In this document: piece after piece, positions 35,078 through 44,141 of the stretch
Layout: each line of letters begins with the position of its first letter
Numbering within the stretch: position 1 is the stretch's first letter
NCBI GenBank assembly: GCA_027623995.1
Contig: JAQBUF010000022.1
Span: 1 to 49,685, forward strand
Source: Nitrospirota bacterium
Lineage (GTDB): Bacteria > Nitrospirota > Nitrospiria > Nitrospirales > UBA8639
Direction of reading: 5' to 3'
Length of the DNA: 49,685 bases
Position numbers and translations under genes: made by a program
Notes under the pieces: generated by a model
The model's input: only the letters and a program-made list of their open reading frames with translations
What the model was told of the DNA's origin: nothing
Databases searched by the model: none

Positions 35078-35632
35078 TCAATAAGGGCCAAAGTAATAGG
35101 GGTCGTACCAAAATGGGGCGTATCCATAGAGGGAGTAGCGATATGGATAACGCCGGTAAATATTCTCTTGGGTTTTCGGCCAAACTTTCAGATATTCAAT
35201 CGATATAGTGGGGTACGTATACTCCATTTCGTCTAGTGGCTCGGTGTGCGTTCCTGAGACCTGCCCAATGATGGTGAGGCGAGTGCCTTGAGGAACAATC
35301 GCGGGATCAAGGAAATCGTGCTCAATTGCCAAAAACCTTCCCTGCGATTGCATGCGATCAATGATCGGTTCAACGTTCTCTTCTAGGGGGAGTTGTAGAA
35401 TGACGAGCCGCGTGTGATCGGTCATTCGTTTTGCTTCTAAGACTTCACCGCCGAGTACCAATGTGGATCCGATATGTGAATCCGGAGAGGCTTTGATCTG
35501 ATCAAAGGTCAGGGTCTGGTCAACTTTGGCCAGAATTTCCTGTGGCGCCCAATTATGGTAGTAGGTCGTCGCACACCCAGATAACAGGAGCAGGCTGAAG
35601 CTGATCATGGTGGCTACAAAACGGTCGTGCAT
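35078..35632 (-). CDS. Slp-family outer-membrane lipoprotein
   Basis: 184 residues. Lipobox LLLSGC, then the Slp domain: FDQIKASPDSHIGSTLVLGG, LVILQLPLEENVEP, GRFLAIEHDFLDPAIVPQGT and LTIIGQVSGTHTEPLDEMEY. The last 30 residues are tyrosine-rich (YRRYPYRYSLYGYAPFWY). Slp proteins are starvation- or acid-induced outer-membrane lipoproteins. It starts 69 bp downstream of the TonB gene stop on the same strand. Confidence 0.9.
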   Translation of the reverse strand: MHDRFVATMISFSLLLLSGCATTYYHNWAPQEILAKVDQTLTFDQIKASPDSHIGSTLVLGGEVLEAKRMTDHTRLVILQLPLEENVEPIIDRMQSQGRFLAIEHDFLDPAIVPQGTRLTIIGQVSGTHTEPLDEMEYTYPTISIEYLKVWPKTQENIYRRYPYRYSLYGYAPFWYDPYYFGPY

Positions 35633-35701
35633 TATCGAGGCTTCTCACCCAAAGGTTATACGGTATTGTATCCCCAATGAGTGGGATTGCCAATTTAGGG
35701 C

Positions 35702-36463
35702 TTAGCCTAATGATTTAAGCGAGAATCGAATGGGGAGGTCAACGACACTTCGAACGGTAAACAGGCCGTCATGGGCAGGTGCAAATTTCCAATTTTTGAT
35801 GGCTTTGGTCGCAGCTTCATCTAACAGGGTATGGCCACAACTCTCGCGGACTTTGATCGCACCCAAGCGGCCGTCTTGCAAAATTTCCACCCGCAAAAGT
35901 GTTTTGCCTTCCAAGCCTAATTCCCGAGCAATTTGAGGATATTGGGGGACAGGGTTATAGAGAACCTTGGGCGGCGTGGACCCTGTTAAAGAACTTCCGG
36001 CCTTGTGATCCACAAGAACGCGAGTGGGTCGTGCTTCCAGGTCTGTTAGACCTTGGCCTCTGGATAGTCCCTGAGTCACGATAGGTGATACGAGTATATT
36101 GGTAGCGACTTGTACCAAGGGGTGGGGTGAGGGTGTCGCTCTTTCTGGTTCGTTTCGTGGTGAAATATGCACTGGAGCCATGACACGAAATGATGATGAA
36201 GCCGGTTGAGTAAACGCAGCCGTGCCAGGTGTCGAGGGTCCTAATTTTTCAGGTCGAGGTATTTTGGAGACTTTGGTCTTTGGTAAAATTTCTGGTTTAT
36301 CCGGAAAGGCCACGACTAATCGAACAGGGATTGGGGATGAGTCGGGTTCTGATGTCGTGGGCCCAATCAGGATGATGAGCGCTAGGATTCCTACCAGGTG
36401 GAATACGAATGAGTATGAACTAAATACCCAAAAGTATTGAGATCGTTTTTTGCGAATCAGCAT
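35702..36463 (-). CDS. tonB: TonB-like energy transducer
   Basis: 253 residues. N-terminal cytoplasmic start, one membrane helix (YSFVFHLVGILALIILIG), a proline/lysine-rich periplasmic linker, and a C-terminal TonB domain: VLYNPVPQYPQIARELGLEG, VRESCGHTLLDEAATKAIKNW, FAPA. It couples the proton gradient to outer-membrane receptors; ExbBD are not in the window. It might serve the cobalamin receptor for the BtuFCD system encoded further on, but that is only an inference. Confidence 0.9.
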   Translation of the reverse strand: MLIRKKRSQYFWVFSSYSFVFHLVGILALIILIGPTTSEPDSSPIPVRLVVAFPDKPEILPKTKVSKIPRPEKLGPSTPGTAAFTQPASSSFRVMAPVHISPRNEPERATPSPHPLVQVATNILVSPIVTQGLSRGQGLTDLEARPTRVLVDHKAGSSLTGSTPPKVLYNPVPQYPQIARELGLEGKTLLRVEILQDGRLGAIKVRESCGHTLLDEAATKAIKNWKFAPAHDGLFTVRSVVDLPIRFSLKSLG

Positions 36464-36789
36464 AGGCGCACATTGTTAAGGATGATGGAATCCCCAGAGC
36501 TCCATCTAAGACCCGTAAGAATACAACGTGTAGGACCAGCACTTCAACATATAAAGCGACTTTTTGCTTTGTAGGACTCTCTTCTTTCATCGCGCATTGC
36601 GCACTAGAACAAGAGAGGAAATAGTTGCCTACCCAAAAATTGAGCCTGAAGCCTTTTTCAGAGGGACTCCTGCCATTGATTAGCCAAGAAATTTTTGGAT
36701 CATACTGAAAACATGGGGTTGCCCCTACCGCCATTCAATTCTGGATCCATGGAATGTCTTGTCCCTGCTTCCTCTTTTTGCAATCTTTC
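36464..36789. other. Intergenic stretch, no confident gene
   Basis: The only frame here (36420-36734, minus) overlaps the TonB start, has no domain and an odd composition, so it is not called. No strong hairpin before the REPIN-like element at 36790. Confidence 0.35.
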
Positions 36790-36885
36790 TTGTGTAGCTG
36801 CACGATCTTATCGTGCCTTCTTCCTATGCACCAAGGGCCCAGGACGCCAGGAAGAGGCAGCATGAGATGCTGTAGCTACACAAAA
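36790..36885. repeat. Paired palindrome element, copy B (REPIN-like)
   Basis: Left: TTGTGTAGCT, stem GCACGAT-CTT-ATCGTGC (36800-36816), CTTCTTCC. Right: GGAAGAG, stem GCAGCAT-GAG-ATGCTGT (36857-36873), AGCTACACAAAA. Same flanks and architecture as the element at 34234-34331, with compensatory stem changes. Confidence 0.78.
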
Positions 36886-37077
36886 GACTTGGCAACGCGT
36901 TTGCCTCATAAGGAGAGGCGCAATCACCTCTGAAAGCTGGTACAAAATTATTGACAGCTGATCGTATTGTGCTGCCAGAACCATAAATTCCGTATAATCC
37001 GAATCTTTGGTCTGAGAAAATTTGTCGAACTCGCTATAATAGCTGGAGTACGGTGGGCCTGAAATCTGGGAGAAAAC

Positions 37078-39567
37078 ATGGAATCTGAAACGGACAGTCC
37101 TAAGCCTCAACGCAAACGTCGCGAACTCACCATGGCCACGGTCGTGAAGGTGATGGACCCTGTGTGTGGGATGATGGTCGATCCGCTGTCGGCAGCAGGA
37201 AAATATGATCATGCCGGAACCACCTATTATTTTTGCAATCCTCGTTGCGAAGAACAGTTTCGTCGTGACCCTGATGGCTATCTGAGTGGGAAATACCATC
37301 AATCAATGGAAGAGACCACGGCTACGCAGGGCACTATATATATCTGTCCGATGTGTCCTGAAGTCGAGTTGGATGTTCCAGTGGCCTGTCCGTCGTGTGG
37401 AATGGCGCTGGAACCGGCCTCCATCCAATTGCCCGCTACCAAAACCGAATATGTCTGCCCCATGCATCCCGAAGTCGTCCAAGACCATCCGGGTGATTGT
37501 CCCAAATGCGGCATGGCCTTAGAGCCTCGAACCGTTACGCTGGAAGAAGCAAATCCCGAACTCGTGGATATGACGCGCCGGTTTTGGCTTGGGTTAGTCC
37601 TGGCTTTACCCGTGTTTGTGTTGGCCATGTCCGATATGATCCCAGGGCAACCCTTGAAAGAAATCTTGTCTGCGAAGTTTACGAACTGGCTGCAATTCAT
37701 CCTGGCGACCCCGGTGGTGCTGTGGGTCGGACTTCCGTTCTTTCAGCGAGGATGGGCCTCGGTCGTTAATCGTAGCCTCAACATGTTTACGCTCATTGCC
37801 ATGGGAACGGGCACGGCCTATCTCTATAGCGCAGTCGCGACAATCCTACCTGGTCTGTTTCCAGAATCGTTTCGCGCCATGGGTGGGGAAGTTCCCATAT
37901 ATTTCGAAGCCGCTGCGGTGATTATCGTGTTGGTCGCGCTAGGGCAAGTCTTAGAAATCCGGGCTCGCAGTCAGACCTCGAGTGCGCTGAAAGCCTTGTT
38001 GGGACTCGCACCCAAAAGCGCACGGATCGTGTGGCGTAATGGTAAGGAAGAAGATATTCCTATAGAGAAAGTCACGGTCGGTGATCGTTTGCGCATCCGA
38101 CCCGGTGAAAAAGTTCCGGTCGATGGGGAGGTGCTGGAAGGTGCCTCCTCGATCGATGAATCCATGGTGACCGGTGAGCCGATCCCGGTTGAAAAACAAA
38201 AGGGCAGTTGGGTAACCGGTGGAACGATTAACGGCACCGGCATGGTCTTGATGGAAGCCAAACGTGTTGGGCAAGAAACCATGTTGGCACGAATCGTTCA
38301 GATGGTCAGCGAGGCTCAACGCAGCCGTGCACCGATCCAGCGCGTGGCTGATGTGGTGGCTGGTTATTTTGTCCCAATCGTCGTATTGGTCGCGGTGGTG
38401 GCTTTTGGTGTGTGGGCGACCATCGGGCCTGAACCCAGATTGGCCTATGCCCTCGTGAATGCGGTCGCGGTACTGATCATTGCCTGTCCCTGTGCGTTGG
38501 GGTTGGCCACGCCCATGTCGATTATGGTCGGCACGGGACGAGGAGCCACGGCAGGCATACTCATTAAAAATGCCGAAACCCTCGAACGATTGGAAAAGGT
38601 CGATACATTAGTCGTGGATAAAACCGGCACGTTAACCGAAGGCAAGCCAGTGCTCCAGTCGATTCTGCCGACCCCAGATTTCAGCGAGACGGCGGTGCTC
38701 CAATTCGCGGCAAGTGTGGAGCGAGCCAGTGAGCATCCATTAGCGTCGGCCATTGTGGCTGGAGCCAAGGCGCAGGGTCTCCTCCTCAGTGCCGTGGAAG
38801 AATTTCGTTCCCAAACCGGTGAAGGCGTCGAAGGCAACGTCGATGGGAAAACCGTGGCCTTGGGTAATCGGCTATTTCTCGAACGCGATGTGGGTGTGCC
38901 TTCCAAGGATCTCGTCGAGCTTAATAAGCAAAGTGAGGCATTACGAAAACAAGGGCAAACCGTGGTGTTCGTAGCCGTCGATGGGCGACCGGCTGGTGTC
39001 ATTGGTGTGATTGATCCCATTAAATCCACAACGGCTGAGGCCATTCAATTACTGAAGCGTGCCGGACTCAACATCGTGATGTTGACGGGAGACAATCGGC
39101 AGACTGCTGAAGCTGTGGGGAAACAACTTGGGCTAACAGACATTCAGGCAGAGGTATTGCCAGAACACAAACATCAGGTGGTCAAACAATTGCGGAAGAA
39201 AGGGCATGTCGTGGCCATGGCTGGAGACGGCATCAATGATGCACCAGCTCTAGCTGAGGCCGATGTCGGTATTGCCATGGGAACAGGCACCGACGTGGCC
39301 ATTGAAAGCGCGGGGATTACGCTGGTGAAGGGCGATCTTCTGGGCGTTGTGCGTGCCCGCAACTTGAGCCGTGCCACCATGGGCAACATTCGCCAAAATC
39401 TGTTTTTCGCTTTCTTCTATAACATGCTTGGTGTGCCCGTTGCCGCCGGGATTCTCTATCCTTTCTTTGGCATTCTGTTGAGCCCCATTATCGCTAGTGT
39501 GGCCATGACCTTCAGCTCAGTGTCCGTGATTACGAATGCGCTGCGACTTAGAAGAGCCAACTTATAA
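37078..39567 (+). CDS. copA: Copper-translocating P-type ATPase with YHS and two heavy-metal-binding modules
   Basis: 829 residues. N-terminal YHS domain ([10 protein letters not shown], then [12 protein letters not shown]; about 24-70), then two heavy-metal-binding zinc-finger-like modules, [10 protein letters not shown]...[10 protein letters not shown] (about 86-115) and [10 protein letters not shown]...[10 protein letters not shown]. The P1B core has [12 protein letters not shown] in [49 protein letters not shown], and last-helix YN and MTFSSVSV motifs typical of Cu(I) pumps. It exports copper from the cytosol. GGGAGA 6 bp before ATG supports the start. With the multicopper oxidase and TolC-like protein downstream it forms a copper-resistance set. 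Confidence 0.95.
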   Translation: MESETDSPKPQRKRRELTMATVVKVMDPVCGMMVDPLSAAGKYDHAGTTYYFCNPRCEEQFRRDPDGYLSGKYHQSMEETTATQGTIYICPMCPEVELDVPVACPSCGMALEPASIQLPATKTEYVCPMHPEVVQDHPGDCPKCGMALEPRTVTLEEANPELVDMTRRFWLGLVLALPVFVLAMSDMIPGQPLKEILSAKFTNWLQFILATPVVLWVGLPFFQRGWASVVNRSLNMFTLIAMGTGTAYLYSAVATILPGLFPESFRAMGGEVPIYFEAAAVIIVLVALGQVLEIRARSQTSSALKALLGLAPKSARIVWRNGKEEDIPIEKVTVGDRLRIRPGEKVPVDGEVLEGASSIDESMVTGEPIPVEKQKGSWVTGGTINGTGMVLMEAKRVGQETMLARIVQMVSEAQRSRAPIQRVADVVAGYFVPIVVLVAVVAFGVWATIGPEPRLAYALVNAVAVLIIACPCALGLATPMSIMVGTGRGATAGILIKNAETLERLEKVDTLVVDKTGTLTEGKPVLQSILPTPDFSETAVLQFAASVERASEHPLASAIVAGAKAQGLLLSAVEEFRSQTGEGVEGNVDGKTVALGNRLFLERDVGVPSKDLVELNKQSEALRKQGQTVVFVAVDGRPAGVIGVIDPIKSTTAEAIQLLKRAGLNIVMLTGDNRQTAEAVGKQLGLTDIQAEVLPEHKHQVVKQLRKKGHVVAMAGDGINDAPALAEADVGIAMGTGTDVAIESAGITLVKGDLLGVVRARNLSRATMGNIRQNLFFAFFYNMLGVPVAAGILYPFFGILLSPIIASVAMTFSSVSVITNALRLRRANL

Positions 39568-39692
39568 CCTTGTTGCTCTAGAGGCTACATGAGATTGCCT
39601 GTGTAGATGGAGCCTGATGTTCCGTTGCCCATGCTGAAGATAGTCGGCGGGAGGCTATCTTGTTTTAAGTGGTTTTAAACGAGGGGCAAATT

Positions 39693-39721
39693 TTGCACGT
39701 AGAATGTGGTTCTGCTATTCT
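39693..39721 (+). promoter_or_regulatory. Sigma-70-type promoter of the toxin-antitoxin pair
   Basis: TTGCAC (39693-39698), 17-bp spacer, TATTCT (39716-39721), about 35 bp upstream of the antitoxin ATG. Good match to both boxes and to spacing. Confidence 0.65.
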
Positions 39722-39725
39722 TTGC

Positions 39726-39748
39726 ATGTACGGAAATATGTACGGAAA
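39726..39748 (+). promoter_or_regulatory. Direct-repeat operator candidate
   Basis: Two exact copies of ATGTACGGAAA, 12 bp apart (39726-39736 and 39738-39748), sit at the expected transcription start between the promoter and the antitoxin gene. Phd/YefM antitoxins autoregulate through such sites. The second copy also contributes to the ribosome-binding site. Confidence 0.55.
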
Positions 39749-39756
39749 GGTGATGT

Positions 39757-40011
39757 ATGAAAACATTGACCGCAACAGAAGCCAGAAGCGATCTCTTCAA
39801 TGTCATCAAAAAAGCTGTGAAAGGTCACCAGCAGTTTCGAGTGACATCAAAACAGGGTGGAGTGATTGTGTTGTCTGAGGAAGACTACGACAGTTTATTA
39901 GAGACCCTTGAATTGCTTTCGACGCCTGGAGTGTTAAAAGGGGTCAGAAAAGCCAAGCAGGAGATTAAGAAAGGACAGACCTATTCACTGGGGGAAGTCT
40001 TCGGTGAGTGA
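39757..40011 (+). CDS. Phd/YefM-family antitoxin
   Basis: 84 residues. MKTLTATEARSDLFNVIKKA is the Phd/YefM DNA-binding start; GVIVLSEEDYDSLLETLELL is the family centre; the C-terminus, which neutralises the toxin, is basic then acidic (KKGQTYSLGEVFGE). It overlaps the toxin gene by 8 bp. It represses the shared promoter with the toxin as co-repressor in known systems. Confidence 0.92.
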   Translation: MKTLTATEARSDLFNVIKKAVKGHQQFRVTSKQGGVIVLSEEDYDSLLETLELLSTPGVLKGVRKAKQEIKKGQTYSLGEVFGE

Positions 40012-40270
40012 CAAGAAGTCTTACACCATTCGTATTACTCGCCAAGCAAAAAAAGATATTGAAACTCTCCCTCCCAAACTTAAGGCTAAATTGAAAGACA
40101 TTTTAATCGAAGTATTAGTCGTCAACCCATTTGCGGGGAAAAAATTGCTTGGTGATTTGGCGGGTAGTTATTCCTATCGTTTGAGCTATCAAGACCGAAT
40201 TGTATACTCAATCGATGAAAACACCAAAACTGTGTTCATTGAGCGAGCTCGGACTCATTATGGGGATTAG
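40004..40270 (+). CDS. RelE/ParE-superfamily toxin
   Basis: 88 residues, GTG start within the antitoxin gene. Family features: SYTIRITRQAKKDIETLP, KLLGDLAGSYSYRLSYQDRIVYSID, IERARTHYGD. The YRLSYQDRIVY strand and the C-terminal R-x-R/HYGD fit YoeB/RelE-like ribosome-dependent mRNA interferases; a Txe/YoeB or RelE label cannot be fixed by eye. Partner of the upstream antitoxin. Confidence 0.9.
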   Translation: MSDKKSYTIRITRQAKKDIETLPPKLKAKLKDILIEVLVVNPFAGKKLLGDLAGSYSYRLSYQDRIVYSIDENTKTVFIERARTHYGD

Positions 40271-40489
40271 GTTTCTCTCCTGTCCTATATTCAGAGAGTA
40301 TCGCTTAGCTTAAGGCGTGGGTGGGTCTTTCCCCGTTGCCCTATTATTGTGAATGTTTCCAGGACTTTGAGTTTGGTATCGGTGGCTACGAACTTACTGC
40401 GCTGACAATCGGTGGGCGTGGATAGGTAATAGTCCTCGACCTTCTTGGGAGGCGCTGCCAGGTTTGTTTTTAACCTAGGAAACTTCGTC

Positions 40490-41230
40490 ATGTATTGGTT
40501 GGTGAAAAAATTGATAAAAGGGGCGTCTACAAGGTCAAAAAGAAAAATCTTGAACTTTGTCCTCTCGACAGAAATAGAGGATCACCTTTTTCATAAACTG
40601 AAACGACATGGGTATTGTCCTGAATCCGTGATTGATGTTGGAGCGTATCACGGGGAGTGGACACGAAAAATTAAAGCTATTTTCCCTTCATCTAAAGTAT
40701 TGATGGTGGATGCCTTGGCCAAAGAAAGTTATTTGGCTAAGGTTACAAAAGAACTACAGGAGTGTGCGTTTTGCATTCAATTACTAGGCGCGGAGACCGG
40801 TGTAGAAAAAACGTTTTATGAATGTGAGACCGGTTCGTCATACTATGAGGAAAATACCAATGCGAAGAAAATCGCGACGACTCGAGTCACGAAATCCTTA
40901 GATGATGTGTTGGCCGAAGAACACTTTTCCCTTGGCCATTCCTCCTTGTTGAAAATTGATGCCCAAGGGTCAGAATTGGATATCTTGGAAGGTGCAAAGA
41001 ACGCCCTGCCTGTTATTGATTTTATTTATCTAGAAGTGCCCATCGTTCAGTACAATCTTCATGCGCCTGATTTTGAAGGGTATGTTCATTACCTGTCCAA
41101 GATTGGGTATAGCGTGTTTGATGTGGCCACCCACCATCTTCACCAAGATTTATTACTGCAAGTGGATATCTTGTTTGCCAGGCGAGATTCTTCGATTGTC
41201 AAAAAAAGAGATGAATCGTTTGGGCAGTGA
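40490..41230 (+). CDS. FkbM-family methyltransferase
   Basis: 246 residues. SAM motif VIDVGAYHGEWTRKI and the FkbM blocks ATTRVTKSLDDVL, LLKIDAQGSELDILEGA and IYLEVPIVQYN are clear. The family methylates sugar or polyketide hydroxyls, often in surface polysaccharide loci. AGGAAACTTC precedes ATG 40490, which I prefer over the frame start at 40445. It is alone here, between the toxin-antitoxin pair and the insertion sequence, without other polysaccharide genes, so probably acquired or displaced. Confidence 0.88.
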   Translation: MYWLVKKLIKGASTRSKRKILNFVLSTEIEDHLFHKLKRHGYCPESVIDVGAYHGEWTRKIKAIFPSSKVLMVDALAKESYLAKVTKELQECAFCIQLLGAETGVEKTFYECETGSSYYEENTNAKKIATTRVTKSLDDVLAEEHFSLGHSSLLKIDAQGSELDILEGAKNALPVIDFIYLEVPIVQYNLHAPDFEGYVHYLSKIGYSVFDVATHHLHQDLLLQVDILFARRDSSIVKKRDESFGQ

Positions 41231-41387
41231 AGCGCCATTTTGTTTACCTCCTCGCTCGCGATCACCTCTTTTGCGCACTAGTTTCGAATGTAGCTCTTCC
41301 AAACTTCGTTACCTATTAAAGCAGGTCATGTCCCACTCAAAATTTAATTCCTTGCCATAGGGTTCGTTGTGAGAGACCCTAAGGACT

Positions 41388-42670
41388 TGTAAAGAAATAA
41401 AGGTTTCATTTTTGGGCTTGCGTGCTATGCTGCATAGTCATGAGCACCATTGCCGAATTGACGGAAAAGTTTCGCTCCGTGCGGCCCCTTTTGGATGAAC
41501 GCACTCGGCGACTTATGGCGGCGAACGAAGCCATGACGTTGGGTCATGGTGGGGTATCCCTGGTTCATCGCGCGCGCGAACTTTCTCGTAAAGCCATCCA
41601 AAAAGGTATCCAGTAAATTCGCGCGGGTTCGACACCCGGGGACGGTCGTGTTCGCCGATCCGGCGCGGGCCGAAAGCCGATTACCGTTTCCAGCCCGCAC
41701 CTGGTGGATGCCTTGGAAGCGCTGATCGACGAACAGACCCGAGGCGATCCGGAATCGCCGCTGCGATGGACCTGCATGAGTACGCGAGCCATTGCCAGGG
41801 AACTCGATCAGCAAAGCCACTCGGTCAGCCACACCAAGGTGGCGCAGATGCTTCATGATCTCGACTACAGTCTGCAGAGCAATCGCAAAACCGAGGAAGG
41901 GCAAGATCACCCGGACCGCGACGCGCAATTCCGGCACATCAGCGCCGCAGCCAAGAGATACCTCAGGCAAGGTCTGCCGGTGATTTCTGTGGACACCAAG
42001 AAGAAGGAACTCATCGGCAACTACCACAATGCGGGGCGACAATGGCGTCCAGGGAAAGATCCAAAGACGGTGCAGGGCCATGACTTTCCCGGCCCCGACG
42101 TGCCGCGTGCCTACCCTTACGGCATCTACGACCTGGGACGGAATGTCGGATTCGTCAATATCGGTACCGATCACGACACCGGCGCCTTTGCCGTGGCTTC
42201 GATCCGCGGCTGGTGGCGCCATGAAGGCCGACGACTTTATCCGAAGGCGGACAAGCTCTTGATCACGGCCGACGCTGGAGGCAGCAATGGCTGGCGATTG
42301 CGACTGTGGAAGCTCGAGTTGCAAAAACTGGCCGATCAGACCGGGCTTTCCCTCTGCGTTTGCCACTTCCCGCCTGGCACCAGCAAATGGAACAAGATCG
42401 AACATCGTCTGTTCTCGTTTATCTCTTCGAACTGGCGTGGAGAGCCGTTGCGCGATTACGAAACAATCGTCAACCTTATTGCCAGAACAACAACGGTGAA
42501 AGGATTGAAAGTGACCTGCCGCCTGGATCGGAGAAAATATCCAACTGGCCGCAAGATCACCGACGAAGAAATGAAACAGATTAATATCGAACGTCACAAG
42601 TTTCATGGCGAATGGAACTATGTTATCAAGCCAAGAGCCAAGACATAAATGCTACCTTTATTTATTTACA
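41388..42670 (+). mobile_element. ISAzo13-family insertion sequence
   Basis: About 1.28 kb with imperfect terminal inverted repeats: left GTAAAGAAATAAAGGTTTC (41389 on), right end reading inwards GTAAATAAATAAAGGTAGC (42669 back). It encloses a single ISAzo13-type transposase, which is richer in G+C than its neighbours. Exact ends and target duplication are uncertain. Confidence 0.78.
41440..42648 (+). pseudogene. ISAzo13-family transposase with in-frame stop
   Basis: DDE transposase, about 402 codons. The N-terminal part (DERTRRLMAANEAMTLGHGG, helix-turn-helix) ends at TAA 41614-41616 after 58 codons; the same frame then continues IRAGSTPGDGRVRRSGAGRK and the catalytic core: D in VISVDTKKKE, D in LLITADAGGSNG, E in SKWNKIEHRLFSF, and ends with FHGEWNYVIKP. 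A single base change (for example GAA or CAA to TAA) explains the stop. Without readthrough the element is dead in cis, unless another copy supplies transposase. Confidence 0.88.
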
Positions 42671-42899
42671 CAATCTAAGAGAGTCGAAAACCAATATACT
42701 GCTCCATTGGATTGAATCTGAGGAATCCTTCCTTTCGTTCCCGCGCGTTTTCGTATTTTCGAGATTATACAATAGAGCATGGCAATAATAATGGAGGCGC
42801 ACATTCCTAGGTAGAAAGGATGTGTGGCGTTGACTATTGAAATGGAATGAGGACGTATCGTTCAATTCCCACTGGTCTTACCAAAAGGATGACATCAGC

Positions 42900-44141
42900 A
42901 TGAAGCGAGCACGAATCGTCGTACATCAATCTACTCTTTGGCTGTGTATGATGTTCTTGCCCATAGTTGGGCACACCCATGAGGTGCAGGGGCATGCTGG
43001 GGCTGCGATGTCGGTACCTGGATCTCACGGAATAATTAAATAGTTTGGATTGGGGGCAGCGCCTCGAATAGAGCGCGGTAAATCGTATTCTTTCCCGCCT
43101 GCGTCCATGGGGCAACAACAAGGTGTGGTGCAGACACTTAATGTTCCCGCGTTAGGGTATGAGTTGGATGGCGAGGTCAAAGTCTTCACCCTCATCGCAC
43201 AACCCATGGAGCATGTATTTACCGATGGGAAGCCCATGGATGAATCCATTATCCCGCTGATGAATCGGGCGTTTGGTCATAGGGCGTCGCATATGAAAGG
43301 CACTTCACAAACGGGGATTGTGTGGGGATACAACGGGTCGATGCCTGGACCAACTATCGAGGCTCATGAAGGCGATACCATTCGTGTGATATTTCACAAT
43401 GAATTGCCCGAGCCGTCTTCGGTGCACTGGCATGGCTTGGAAGTGCCGAATGGTCAGGATGGGGCTGCAGGTGTAACCGAAGCTCCGACACCGCCAGGTG
43501 GCACGCATGTGTATGAGTTCACGCTCTATCAAAGTGGCACGTTTATGTATCACACGGGTTACAACGTGATGAAGCAAGATGCCTTGGGGTTAGGTGGAAT
43601 GGTTGTCGTGCATCCCAAAGCTCCCAAAAATACACCGGACAAAGAGATTGCGATTTTATTGCAGGAATGGACCTTTGCGCCAGGAAATCCAAATCCCAAT
43701 TTAGTGTCGATGGACTTTAATTGGTTTACGTTTAACGGGAAGGCTGCGCCGAGTGTCGATATAATTACGGTCCACCAGGGTGATCGAGTTCGATTGCGGT
43801 TTGGCAACCTCAGTATGCAAAGCCATCCTATCCATATTCATGGGTATACCTGGAATGTCGTTGGGACGGAAGGTGGCCCGATTCCTGAAGGCGCACAATG
43901 GCCAGGGGCCACCATTAATGTGCCGCCCGGCACCACGCGGGATGTGGAGTTTGTGGCGTGGAATCCAGGGGTGTGGCGGTTGCATTGTCATAAACTTCAT
44001 CATGTGATGAATGCCATGGCGGATATGCCCATGGGCGTGGCTCCTCATGGCGGAATGTTCACGCTGGTTCGCGTGATCCCAAAAGATCCTGATGCTGCGT
44101 GGACGCATCCGGCCCAACATACAAAGGGGGCACAACCATGA
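42900..44141 (+). pseudogene. Multicopper oxidase, amber stop between leader and enzyme
   Basis: From ATG 42900 a signal-peptide-like leader (STLWLCMMFLPIVGHTH) runs 47 codons to TAG 43041-43043; the same frame then codes the oxidase. Cupredoxin motifs: HWHGLEVPNGQDG, FMYHTGYN, HPIHIHGYTW and LHCHKLHHVM (type 1 and trinuclear ligands). The second motif is HTG where laccases have HSH, so one type 3 histidine seems absent. Translation could restart at TTG 43050 or ATG 43107, but the product would lack an export signal. Probably copper(I) oxidation or copper tolerance. It overlaps the TolC-like gene by 4 bp. If the stop is a sequencing error the gene is intact. Confidence 0.72.

Noticed and set aside
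36420-36734. 104-codon minus-strand frame
   Set aside because: Overlaps the TonB start, lacks any motif and a plausible start site.
39585-39625. Possible third unit of the REPIN-like family (GGCTACATGAGATTGCC)
   Set aside because: The stem is poorly paired and only part of the flank matches, so it may be a degenerate unit or chance.
40291-40491. 66-codon minus-strand frame starting MTKFPRLKTN
   Set aside because: Protein-like in parts but no family recognised, no ribosome-binding site, and it overlaps the FkbM start region. Possibly a remnant; not called.
41425-42606. 393-codon open frame on the minus strand
   Set aside because: It lies antisense to the ISAzo13 transposase, which shows unmistakable catalytic motifs; the antisense frame is open because of the element's GC-rich codon use.
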